Positions 39,147 to 48,603 of a stretch of 64,000 bases of DNA are shown piece after piece. The notes below the pieces were generated by a model. The model did no database searches, was not told the origin of the DNA, and saw only the letters and a list, made by a program, of their open reading frames with translations. A program made the position numbers and the translations under genes. The stretch's first letter is position 1; the number at the start of each line of letters is the position of its first letter. The stretch lies in contig NZ_RKHQ01000001.1 of NCBI RefSeq assembly GCF_003751805.1, forward strand, positions 248,001 to 312,000, given 5' to 3'. This DNA comes from Salana multivorans. Its GTDB lineage: Bacteria; Actinomycetota; Actinomycetes; Actinomycetales; Beutenbergiaceae.

Positions 39147-39449
39147 CTAGACGGCGCGGCGCTTGAGGCGCCGACGCTCCCGCTCCGACAGCCCGCCCCA
39201 GATGCCGAAACGCTCGTCGTTGGCCAGCGCGTACTCGAGGCACTCCGCCCGGACCTCGCAGGAGGCGCAGACCCGCTTGGCCTCCCGCGTGGATCCGCCC
39301 TTCTCAGGGAAGAACGCCTCCGGGTCCGTCTGCGCGCACAGGGCGCGCTCCTGCCACTCGAGGGCCCCCTCGCCCGTGAATGGTCCAAGATTGATCGCGT
39401 TCCAGGCGGTCGGCGACGAGAGCGGTCCCTCGCCGAGGATGTTCCACAT
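39147..39449 (-). CDS. whiB2: WhiB-family iron-sulfur transcription factor (WhiB2-like)
   Basis: Protein of 100 residues; ATG 39449 has GGAGG 7 nt upstream. Four Cys (38, 61, 64, 70) in LCAQTDPEAFFPEKGGSTRE and VCASCEVRAEC coordinate a [4Fe-4S] cluster. The GIWGG motif (about 82-86) and a basic ERRRLKRRAV end complete a WhiB protein. The sequence is of the WhiB2/WhmD type, required for septation in mycobacteria and streptomycetes, and the neighbourhood (TIGR03089, DUF3499, rmlD) matches that of whiB2. A perfect palindrome lies 52 bp upstream. Confidence 0.93.
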   Translation of the reverse strand: MWNILGEGPLSSPTAWNAINLGPFTGEGALEWQERALCAQTDPEAFFPEKGGSTREAKRVCASCEVRAECLEYALANDERFGIWGGLSERERRRLKRRAV

Positions 39450-39500
39450 CCGTATGCCTCCAGATCGTGTGCGCCGTGTGCCCCCACAGGGCGTACCTGA

Positions 39501-39516
39501 ATTACACGCGTGTAAT
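39501..39516. promoter_or_regulatory. Perfect 16-bp palindrome in the whiB upstream region
   Basis: ATTACACGCGTGTAAT is its own reverse complement. It stands in a comparatively AT-rich spot between whiB (start 39449, minus strand) and the divergent TIGR03089 gene (39596). The half-site ATTACAC suggests binding by a dimeric regulator. The regulator is not identified; it does not match the WhiA or BldD motifs as I know them. Confidence 0.6.
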
Positions 39517-39583
39517 CCCGTCCCGTCAAGCCGCTGGGGCGTAACGAAAGTGTGGACATCGGCGTGTCGAGCGGGTTTCGACC

Positions 39584-39589
39584 TAGGTT
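39584..39589 (+). promoter_or_regulatory. -10 element of a probably leaderless transcript
   Basis: TAGGTT fits TANNNT and lies 6 nt before ATG 39596, so the mRNA would begin at or very near the start codon. GGGGG just before the ATG is a poor ribosome-binding site. Confidence 0.5.
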
Positions 39590-39595
39590 GGGGGC

Positions 39596-40291
39596 ATGAT
39601 CCCGAGCCCTTCCGACGGCGCCCCGCGCGTGTCCTCCGCGCTCGCCTCGCTGGCGGCCAGCGGACCGCTCCCCCGGCTCAGCTGGACCGGCGTCGTCGAC
39701 GGCACGCCCGAACGACTCGAGCTGTCCGGCCGGGTCAGCGCGACGTGGGCGAACAAAGTTGCGAACCTGCTCGTCGAGGAGATCGACGCCGGACCCGGCA
39801 CCCGCGTCGTGCTCGACCTGCCCCTGCACTGGCGCACGCTCGCCTGGGCGACGGGCGCGTGGCTGACCGGCGCGACCGTCGTCGCGGCCGAGATCGTCGA
39901 CGCGCCGGACGTTGAGCACCCTCCCGGCGGTTCCGAGCTGCCCGACGTGCTCGTGACCGCGTCGGCCTCCGCGGCCAAGGACGCCGTGCGCGACGGCGTC
40001 GAGCTCGTGGTGCTCGTGCCCATGGCGTCGTTCGCGCTCCGGGTCGTGGGTGGGCTCCCGGCCGGGGCGCTCGACGGTGCGGCCGACGTCGCGGCGCAGC
40101 CGGACGACCTCGGGCCCGTCCGGACGACGGAGGCGGCCCGGACCGCGCTGGAGCTGGACGGGCGGACGTGGACGTTCGCCGACCTCTTCGGCCGCGAGGA
40201 GCCGGGCGGGACCGGGGAGACGTGGTGGGGAGCCGTCGCGGTGCGCGAGTGGTCCTCCGACGCCGACGTCGTCCTCGAGGGCGCCGGCTGA
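39596..40291 (+). CDS. TIGR03089 family protein
   Basis: Protein of 231 residues from ATG 39596. The region LPRLSWTGVVDGTPERLELS, then TWANKVANLLVEEIDAGPGT and LDLPLHWRTLAWATGAWLTG, matches the actinobacterial TIGR03089 family, which resembles a truncated N-terminal portion of AMP-forming acyl-CoA synthetases. The adenylation motifs of the full enzymes (the P-loop-like TSGTTG and the C-terminal domain) are absent, so adenylating activity is not expected. It is divergent from whiB as in other actinobacteria. Function unknown. Confidence 0.85.
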   Translation: MIPSPSDGAPRVSSALASLAASGPLPRLSWTGVVDGTPERLELSGRVSATWANKVANLLVEEIDAGPGTRVVLDLPLHWRTLAWATGAWLTGATVVAAEIVDAPDVEHPPGGSELPDVLVTASASAAKDAVRDGVELVVLVPMASFALRVVGGLPAGALDGAADVAAQPDDLGPVRTTEAARTALELDGRTWTFADLFGREEPGGTGETWWGAVAVREWSSDADVVLEGAG

Positions 40292-40335
40292 GCTCCCCCG
40301 CGTCACCGGCGGTCGCGCGGCGGAGGCGGTGACCC

Positions 40336-41511
40336 TCAGCGGCTCGGCGACGGCTCTCCGGGCGGGTCACCCGCGTGCCGGCGGCACACGAGGATCCAGA
40401 TCACGGCCGCCGCACCCGCCGATGCCACGAACCCCCAGATCGCACCGCCCAGTCCTCCCAGCGCGAACCCGGCGATGGGGAGCACGATGGCGGCGACGGT
40501 CTGCCCGACCCGACCCGTCATCAGGCCCCGCCAGCCCGTCGTCCCGCGCGCCACGATGTAGGCGACCTGGCCCACCAGGAAGCTCCCGACGAACAGGGCC
40601 GTCGGCAGCGCGTACGGGACGAGCGCCGACAGGGTCCCGGCCGGTCGGCCGATGGCGGGGAGCACGAGCTCCAGCACACCCCACACCGCCAGCGCGCACG
40701 CCGCAGCTGCCGCAGCCAGACCGGCGAGCACGCGGACGGTGAACAGCCCCCGCGGTCCGAGGTGGGCGAGAGTCGGACGCATGGGCTCCAGAAGCAGACC
40801 AGCCGGCATCGCCGCGCTGGAGACGGCGCGGTAGACGCCGAAACTGGCGGCCGGCATGAGCCCCGCGAGGATCAGCGGAACTCCGATGGACCCGAGGTCG
40901 AGCAGAGCGGAGTCCGCCAGCAGCACGCCGATGTGGCGCCTCTTCTCTCGGACCCACGCCACGAGTCCGCACCCGGCCGGGATGCGCGGGACCGCGAGGA
41001 CGATGCCGGCTCCGACCGAGCTCGCGGCCCACGCGGTCCAGATGAGGTGGTCCGACCCCCACGCTCCGACCAGCACCGCGACGAAGACACCCGTCGCGAC
41101 CAGATCGCTGGCGACCGCTCTCCTGTGCTGGCCGCGGGCAACGGCCGCGTAGCGGGTCGACATCCGATAGGTGGTGAACGCAACGGCGAGGAACCCGCTG
41201 ACCAGGTGGAAGGGCGATGGCCCAAGAACGACGAGGGTCGCGACCGCGCCCGCGACCCCGAACAGGATCGCGCAGCTCGTCGCCGCACCGAGATAGCGAT
41301 CGGCTGCTCCGCGCGTGTCGTCCAGGAGTCCGCCGTCACGCAGCCAGGCCTCACTGACCAGAGAGAACTGCGTGGAGATTCCGAACGCCGCGACCAGGTA
41401 CACGACGGAGAACTGGCCGTACTCCGTCGGCGCGAGGACGAGAAGAGCGACGACCGGCGTGAGGGCGGAGTAGAGCGCCCCGAACGGCACGTGCCCCAGC
41501 GACCCCCTCAC
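40336..41511 (-). CDS. Polysaccharide flippase-like membrane protein
   Basis: Protein of 391 residues from GTG 41511, which overlaps the stop of the upstream glycosyltransferase (GTGA). An alternative ATG at 41565 has a good GGGAGGG site and would add 18 residues. About ten to twelve membrane segments with few charged loops, starting GALYSALTPVVALLVLAPTE, resemble the MATE/Wzx (MVF-superfamily) flippases that move lipid-linked oligosaccharides. It pairs with the GT-B glycosyltransferase. The convergent neighbour TIGR03089 ends 44 bp away. Confidence 0.75.
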   Translation of the reverse strand: MRGSLGHVPFGALYSALTPVVALLVLAPTEYGQFSVVYLVAAFGISTQFSLVSEAWLRDGGLLDDTRGAADRYLGAATSCAILFGVAGAVATLVVLGPSPFHLVSGFLAVAFTTYRMSTRYAAVARGQHRRAVASDLVATGVFVAVLVGAWGSDHLIWTAWAASSVGAGIVLAVPRIPAGCGLVAWVREKRRHIGVLLADSALLDLGSIGVPLILAGLMPAASFGVYRAVSSAAMPAGLLLEPMRPTLAHLGPRGLFTVRVLAGLAAAAAACALAVWGVLELVLPAIGRPAGTLSALVPYALPTALFVGSFLVGQVAYIVARGTTGWRGLMTGRVGQTVAAIVLPIAGFALGGLGGAIWGFVASAGAAAVIWILVCRRHAGDPPGEPSPSR

Positions 41512-42590
41512 GCGGGGCTGCCAGATGCGGCCGGCTGCGTCCCCAGCCCCACCGCGTCCCGCCATCGTCCCTCCCAGGCGGAGAAGCTGAAGTCGGCGAC
41601 AACCCCCTCGCGCGCCCTGCGACCCGAGGCGGCCCGCTCCGATGCCGTGGCGCGGGTGAGACCGACGAGACCGTCGTACCACTCCGTATCGGTCGCGGCG
41701 GCGACACCACCGAGGCGTTCCAGGACAGGGATGTTCGCACCCACCGCGCTACCGATGAGCGGCAGGCCGGCTGCCGCGTACTGGAGCAGCTTGTAGGCGC
41801 ACTTGCCGCGCGTCCACTCGTCGTCCGGCAGGGGCATGATCCCGAGGTCGGCGGCCGAGAGCTCGTCCGCGAAGGTGTCCGGACGCCACGGCGTGCGGTC
41901 CACCATGCGATCGAGCTCGCCAAGGCTGCGGCTGCCTGCGCTGATGACCCGCAGCCGCAGCCCCAGCTCTCGATGGGCGCGCAGCAGCTGATCGCCGATG
42001 AGGTGGAGGTAGGGCTCGGTCGCCGGTGAGCCGATCCACACGGCGACGGGTCGGTCGACGATCTCGAAGTCGGTCTTGACGTCGTAGCTCTCGTGCTCGA
42101 CACAGCTCGGTATGACGACGACGCGATCGCTGAGCTCGGCCGCGTGCTCCGCCAGCTCGTCGCTCCCGGCGATGACGACGTCCGCCGCCTCGACGGCGCG
42201 GGCCCAGGTGCGGCGCCGGGAGAGCAGGTTGCCGAACGGCACCCCCGGCAGGTCGGCGTAGAGAGCGTCGTCGAAGTCGTAGACACCGCGGGCGGCGCGG
42301 GTCAGCAGACGTGCCTCCGACCGTCCCGTTCCGAGCGGCGAGAGCTCTCGTGAGAGCAGCACCGTGTGTCCGGGGGCGGACGTCACGAGCCTCGTGATCG
42401 CGCGCTCTCCCCGCCACGTGCCGACGGGGTCGCGCACGAGTGCCACCGGGGAGTTCGACGAGGCTCCGCGGTACTCGAACCGCTGCACCGGCTCGATCCC
42501 GGTGTGGCTGAGCCAGTCGTACAGCCTGACGCGCGTGCTGCTCCCGCCAGCGCCGTACTGCGAGGCGACGACGAGCGGTTGCGAGCTCAC
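41508..42590 (-). CDS. GT-B family glycosyltransferase
   Basis: Protein of 360 residues with a GTG start at 42590. The N-terminus has SQYGAGGSSTRVRLYDWL; the middle has a donor-domain start, VAVWIGSPATEPYLHLI. The C-terminal region reads ADLGIMPLPDDEWTRGKCAY, followed by KLLQYAAAGLPLI, the conserved E/K-type donor-binding motif of GT4-like enzymes. It is cytoplasmic and probably assembles a lipid-linked surface glycan with the flippase to which it is coupled. The sugar is unknown. It is divergent from the rmlC-like operon, with 275 bp between the starts. Confidence 0.82.
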   Translation of the reverse strand: MSSQPLVVASQYGAGGSSTRVRLYDWLSHTGIEPVQRFEYRGASSNSPVALVRDPVGTWRGERAITRLVTSAPGHTVLLSRELSPLGTGRSEARLLTRAARGVYDFDDALYADLPGVPFGNLLSRRRTWARAVEAADVVIAGSDELAEHAAELSDRVVVIPSCVEHESYDVKTDFEIVDRPVAVWIGSPATEPYLHLIGDQLLRAHRELGLRLRVISAGSRSLGELDRMVDRTPWRPDTFADELSAADLGIMPLPDDEWTRGKCAYKLLQYAAAGLPLIGSAVGANIPVLERLGGVAAATDTEWYDGLVGLTRATASERAASGRRAREGVVADFSFSAWEGRWRDAVGLGTQPAASGSPA

Positions 42591-42865
42591 GTGCGCGCAG
42601 CTCTGGGTGTCACCGTCACGATGTCACTCGCACGACGAGGGCCGGGGGCGCGGGGCGTGCCATGCCCCGTCCGGACCGATCCCGTCCAGGGGGTGAGCCG
42701 GCCGCGGGAGCGACGAGCGACGCGGCGCGTTGCTTGGATCCTCGCAAGTCACCGGCGATACGCTACCAGCGTGGCTCGAACGCGCCACCGACCTCGGCGT
42801 CAGCGCCTCTCCCACGATCGCTCGTGCCGTGCGCTCGGCGAAACGCACTCTCGAAGAGGAACTCC

Positions 42866-43467
42866 GTGCCCCCCACGACCGACTCGCTCGCGGCAGAGCA
42901 AAGCGCCATCGACGGCCTCCTCGTCCTGAGGACCAAGGAGATATCGGACGGCCGAGGGACCATTCGCGAGTTCTTCCGCTCGAGCACGTTCGGCCGGACG
43001 GGAGTCGACATCGGTCCGTGGCGCCAGATCAACCTCACCGCAACGCGCCAGGGCGCCGTGCGAGGGTTGCACGGCGAGGACATGACCAAGCTGGTGGCGG
43101 TCGCGAGCGGGGAGGCGTTCGGCGTCTACGTCGATGCCCGACCCACGTCGCCGACACTCGGGCAGGTGGTCACGGTGCCCCTCGTCGTCGGTGTCCAGGT
43201 GTTGGTTCCGCGAGGCGTCTGCAACGGTTTCCAGTCGATCTCGCCGGGCGGGAGCCAGTACCTCTACTGTTTCGACGAGGAGTGGCGGCCCGGCATGGCC
43301 GGGGTCGCGATCACCCCGCTCGACCCCTCCCTCGACGTCGCCTGGCCGATCCCGATCGACCCGGGCGACCGGGACCAGATCTCGGAGAAGGACGCGGCGG
43401 CTCCCTCCTTCGCGGATGCGCTCGCCGCTCTGCGCTCCCATGAGGCACACGAGCACGAGGACGACTG

Positions 43468-43468
<1 letters not shown>
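42866..43468 (+). CDS. RmlC-like dTDP-sugar epimerase, divergent active site
   Basis: Protein of 200 residues; GTG 42866 has GAGGA 6 nt upstream. The cupin fold of RmlC is recognisable: [45 protein letters not shown], and SEKDAAAP near the end. His69 and the Asp of SEKD (the His-Asp dyad) remain. The usual PxGxxHGF loop has Asn instead of His (VCNGF, 118-122), and the tyrosine pair of the YKxxxYYxP motif reads LYCFDEEW. Epimerase chemistry may thus be altered: C-5 or C-3 only, or a different substrate. It is the first gene of an rmlC-like/A/B unit. Confidence 0.75.
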
Positions 43469-45349
<1,881 letters not shown>

Positions 45350-45423
45350 AGCGGCTCGGACGATCCCTGTACACCGGGGCGCGCCTGCAGGGATGTGAAC
45401 GCCTCGATGGGCACAATGACGGG

Positions 45424-45990
45424 ATGACAAGCCGCCAACGCGCCGGGCTGGGTGCTGCCCTGCTGGGCGTCGCTCTCCTCGCCGCGTGCACGTCGCCGCA
45501 GCCGGGAACGACTCCGTCACCGTCGTCCTCGCCGAGCGGGTCGTCCTCGACGCCCTCGACCGGCCCGTCGACCAGCGCGTCCTCGACGCCGTCGCCAAGC
45601 GGCTCGACGAGCGGCTCCCCCACGCCGTCGTCGTCACCCTCACCGTCGACGTCGCCGTCCGCGACGGCATCGGCGACGCCGGAGCCCACCTCGTCCGGCC
45701 AGGGCGGTGCCGCGGTGAGCATCAGCTACGCCGAGCTGCGCGACGGCGTCGTGGAGGTCAACGGCTTCGTCGCCGGGGTCCTCGAGGACGGCGGGACCTG
45801 CACGGCGACCGTGACGTCCGGCGGTCAGACCGTGTCGGCCTCGGCTGCCGCGTTCGCCGACGCCACCGTGACGTGGTGCGACCCCATCACCGTCGACGCC
45901 CCGAACGCCAAGGTCGGCGACGAGGTCACGCTCGAGTACCGTTCCGCGACCACCAGCGGTCGCGCCACTGCCCCGATCGGAGCCCCATGA
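45424..45990 (+). CDS. Secreted lipoprotein with Ser/Thr/Pro-rich linker
   Basis: Protein of 188 residues from ATG 45424. A signal peptide ends in LLAAC, lipidated Cys at position 22. Residues about 25-95 are a Ser/Thr/Pro repeat, probably extended and possibly glycosylated. The C-terminal domain (about 98-188) is beta-rich with two Cys (GGTCTATV, VTWCDPI) that could form a disulfide. It resembles no family I can name. Its stop overlaps the start of the LGFP-repeat gene (ATGA), so the two are coupled and probably work together at the cell surface. Confidence 0.8.
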   Translation: MTSRQRAGLGAALLGVALLAACTSPQPGTTPSPSSSPSGSSSTPSTGPSTSASSTPSPSGSTSGSPTPSSSPSPSTSPSATASATPEPTSSGQGGAAVSISYAELRDGVVEVNGFVAGVLEDGGTCTATVTSGGQTVSASAAAFADATVTWCDPITVDAPNAKVGDEVTLEYRSATTSGRATAPIGAP

Positions 45991-48389
45991 CCGTCCGCGC
46001 CGGTCGATCCCTGACCCTGCTGCTCACGGCCGTCCTCGTGTCGGCGGCCGCCCTCGTCGCCCCCGTCCTGCCCGGCGGTCCGGCGACCGCCGAGGCCGCC
46101 GACGGGAAGGACTACGACCCGGGATACATCATCTCGGACGAGAACTTCTACGACGGCAACGCGATGACGGCCCAGGAGGTGCAGACCTTCCTCAACTCCA
46201 AGGGGACGAGCTGCGTCGCCGGTGAGCAGCCCTGCATCAAGAGCTGGCAGGGACCGACGGTCGCGAAGGCGAAGGACTCCTACTGCAACGGCTACGCGGC
46301 TGGCACGCAGACCGCGGCGGAGATCATCGCCGGGGTCGGGAAGTCGTGCGGGATCAGCCAGAAGGCGCTCGTCGTGCTCCTGCAGAAGGAGCAGAGCCTC
46401 ATCACCCGGACGAAGCCGACCAATCGCGCCTACCAGATCGCGACCGGGTACGGCTGCCCGGACGGACAGCCGTGCGACGCCGAGTACTACGGGTTCTTCA
46501 ACCAGGTGTACCGCGCGGCATGGCAGTACAAGGTGTACAAGTCGCGGCCGACCTCGTACGGATTCCAAGCCGGCCGCGTCAACACCATCCCGTACAACTT
46601 CAAGGCCTCGTGCGGCAGCGGCCCGGTCTACATCCAGAACGAGGCGACGCGGGCGCTCTACATCTACACGCCGTTCCAGGCCAACGAGGCCATCCTCAAG
46701 AACATCTACGGCAACGGCGACTCGTGCACGTCGTTCGCCCAGATCAACACGTGGACGTTCTGGAGCGACTGGTTCGGGTCTCCGACGGGCATCGCCCACG
46801 CCTATCCGGTCGAGGGCGGGATCCTGTCCACGTGGACGGCACACGGCGGTGTCGCCGGCCCGGGCGTGTCCACCGGCCCCATCACCTGGTCCACCGCGAA
46901 CGGCGGGGGCTGGTACCAGAACTTCACCAACGGCATCATCACCCACACCGCCACCGGCGTGGGCGCCTACCACCAGCACGGCACCGGCATCACCACCGCA
47001 TGGAAGCGCGCCGGCGCACAGGACGGCACCTGGGGCTGGCCCCTGACCCAGGAGACCTGCACCAACGGCACCTGCCAGATCACCTACACCAACGTCATCG
47101 CCACCTGGACCGCCACCACCGGCACCACCACCCAACCCCGTCACCCGTACGAGGTCAGCGGCGGGATCGCCGGCACGTGGAACAAGTACGGCGGCCTCGC
47201 AGGCCCCGGCCTGTCCACCGGCCCCATCACCTGGTCCACCGCGAACGGCGGGGGCTGGTACCAGAACTTCACCAACGGCATCATCACCCACACCGCCACC
47301 GGCGTGGGCGCCTACCACCAGCACGGCACCGGCATCACCACCGCATGGAAGCGCGCCGGCGCACAGGACGGCACCTGGGGCTGGCCCCTGACCCAGGAGA
47401 CCTGCACCAACGGCACCTGCCAGATCACCTACACCAACGTCATCGCCACCTGGACCGCCACCACCGGCACCACCACCCAACCCCGTCACCCGTACGAGGT
47501 CAGCGGCGGGATCGCCGGCACGTGGAACAAGTACGGCGGCCTCGCAGGCCCCGGCCTGTCCACCGGCCCCATCACCTGGTCCACCGCGAACGGCGGGGGC
47601 TGGTACCAGAACTTCACCAACGGCATCATCACCCACACCGCCACCGGCGTGGGCGCCTACCACCAGCACGGCACCGGCATCACCACCGCATGGAAGCGCG
47701 CCGGCGCACAGGACGGCACCTGGGGCTGGCCCCTGACCCAGGAGACCTGCACCAACGGCACCTGCCAGATCACCTACACCAACGTCATCGCCACCTGGAC
47801 CGCCACCACCGGCACCACCACCCAACCCCGTCACCCGTACGAGGTCAGCGGCGGGATCGCCGGCACGTGGAACAAGTACGGCGGCCTCGCAGGCCCCGGC
47901 CTGTCCACCGGCCCCATCACCTGGTCCACCGCGAACGGCGGGGGCTGGTACCAGAACTTCACCAACGGCATCATCACCCACACCGCCACCGGCGTGGGCG
48001 CCTACCACCAGCACGGCACCGGCATCACCACCGCATGGAAGCGCGCCGGCGCACAGGACGGCACCTGGGGCTGGCCCCTGACCCAGGAGACCTGCACCAA
48101 CGGCACCTGCCAGATCACCTACACCAACGTCATCGCCACCTGGACCGCCACCACCGGCACCACCACCCAACCCCGGGCCGGGAAGACGTCGCAGCTCTCC
48201 GCCCCGTCGGCCGGGCGGGCCCCCGACTCCACCTCGCCGTCGGATCGCGCGACGACTCCCGAGGAGTCGGCGTCCCCGAGCGAGCCGGCGTCACCGCAGG
48301 CCAGCCCGTCCCCGAGCCCCTCGGGACCGGCCGCGACGGATCCGTCCGCCACGGCGTCGCCGAGCGTCACCTCGTCCACGGCCGACTAG
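45987..48389 (+). CDS. Secreted LGFP-type repeat protein with lysozyme-like N-terminal region
   Basis: Protein of 800 residues from ATG 45987. A signal peptide (about 1-38) is followed by a Cys-rich domain (40-270). Here ISQKALVVLLQKEQSLITRT, with a central Glu, resembles transglycosylase folds, but that is only a suggestion. Residues about 275-730 are four copies of a 115-residue unit carrying LGFP-type motifs (WGWPLTQETC, NVIATWTATTG) and a CTNGTC pair. LGFP repeats occur in cell-wall-associated proteins of corynebacteria and relatives. The tail (730-800) is Ser/Pro/Ala-rich, with no membrane helix or sorting signal. It is coupled to the upstream lipoprotein. Confidence 0.85.
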   Translation: MTVRAGRSLTLLLTAVLVSAAALVAPVLPGGPATAEAADGKDYDPGYIISDENFYDGNAMTAQEVQTFLNSKGTSCVAGEQPCIKSWQGPTVAKAKDSYCNGYAAGTQTAAEIIAGVGKSCGISQKALVVLLQKEQSLITRTKPTNRAYQIATGYGCPDGQPCDAEYYGFFNQVYRAAWQYKVYKSRPTSYGFQAGRVNTIPYNFKASCGSGPVYIQNEATRALYIYTPFQANEAILKNIYGNGDSCTSFAQINTWTFWSDWFGSPTGIAHAYPVEGGILSTWTAHGGVAGPGVSTGPITWSTANGGGWYQNFTNGIITHTATGVGAYHQHGTGITTAWKRAGAQDGTWGWPLTQETCTNGTCQITYTNVIATWTATTGTTTQPRHPYEVSGGIAGTWNKYGGLAGPGLSTGPITWSTANGGGWYQNFTNGIITHTATGVGAYHQHGTGITTAWKRAGAQDGTWGWPLTQETCTNGTCQITYTNVIATWTATTGTTTQPRHPYEVSGGIAGTWNKYGGLAGPGLSTGPITWSTANGGGWYQNFTNGIITHTATGVGAYHQHGTGITTAWKRAGAQDGTWGWPLTQETCTNGTCQITYTNVIATWTATTGTTTQPRHPYEVSGGIAGTWNKYGGLAGPGLSTGPITWSTANGGGWYQNFTNGIITHTATGVGAYHQHGTGITTAWKRAGAQDGTWGWPLTQETCTNGTCQITYTNVIATWTATTGTTTQPRAGKTSQLSAPSAGRAPDSTSPSDRATTPEESASPSEPASPQASPSPSPSGPAATDPSATASPSVTSSTAD
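46867..48175 (+). repeat. Exact 345-bp tandem repeat within the LGFP gene
   Basis: A 274-bp block (46867-47140) recurs at +345, +690 and +1035 without any difference that I could see, and the 71-bp connecting segment is also the same in the three junctions. The unit equals 115 codons, so unit gain or loss keeps the frame. Such identity at the DNA level points to recent expansion or ongoing homogenisation, and makes the locus prone to length change and assembly collapse. Confidence 0.95.
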
Positions 48390-48416
48390 CGCACTCGACC
48401 GACGACACACCCCGAC

Positions 48417-48455
48417 ACGCCGCAGGCGCCGCAGTCGCTGCGGCGCCTGCGGCGT
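48417..48455 (+). terminator. Perfect 18-bp stem-loop after the LGFP gene
   Basis: ACGCCGCAGGCGCCGCAG (48417-48434) and CTGCGGCGCCTGCGGCGT (48438-48455) form a perfect 18-bp stem with a 3-nt loop, 27 bp past the stop. This separates the rml-side operons from the lic-like operon. Confidence 0.85.
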
Positions 48456-48505
48456 CTCACGAGCAGGCGATGCGACCGGTTCGGCACCCCTCGCCGACAC
48501 AAGCA

Positions 48506-48547
48506 GTTCAAAGCCTGTTCATGACCGGTTCACAGGTCCGCTACTCT
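48506..48547 (+). promoter_or_regulatory. PHO-box-like direct repeats and promoter of the lic-like operon
   Basis: GTTCA occurs at 48506, 48517 and 48528, exactly 11 bp apart. This matches the direct-repeat-unit layout of PhoP sites in Streptomyces (GTTCACC-type, 11-nt units) and RegX3 sites in mycobacteria. The repeats cover the -35 region (TTCATG at 48518-48523), with TACTCT (48542-48547) as a TANNNT -10 18 bp later. The gene starts at 48604 after an untranslated leader of about 50 nt. Control by a PhoP/RegX3-type regulator is an inference; none is encoded in the window. Confidence 0.6.
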
Positions 48548-48603
48548 CCCAGGGCGGCCATGTTGTCCATGGTTCGTTCGGCCTCCCGAGGAAGGGACGA
48601 CCC

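Noticed and set aside
42770-42865. Short leader peptide before the rmlC-like gene
   Set aside because: The GTG frame there is Arg-rich without a ribosome-binding site and runs out of phase into the gene; it is more likely untranslated leader.
45825-48170. Gly/Ala-rich repeat protein on the minus strand
   Set aside because: It is the exact antisense of the LGFP repeat; the plus-strand frame has a signal peptide and family motifs.
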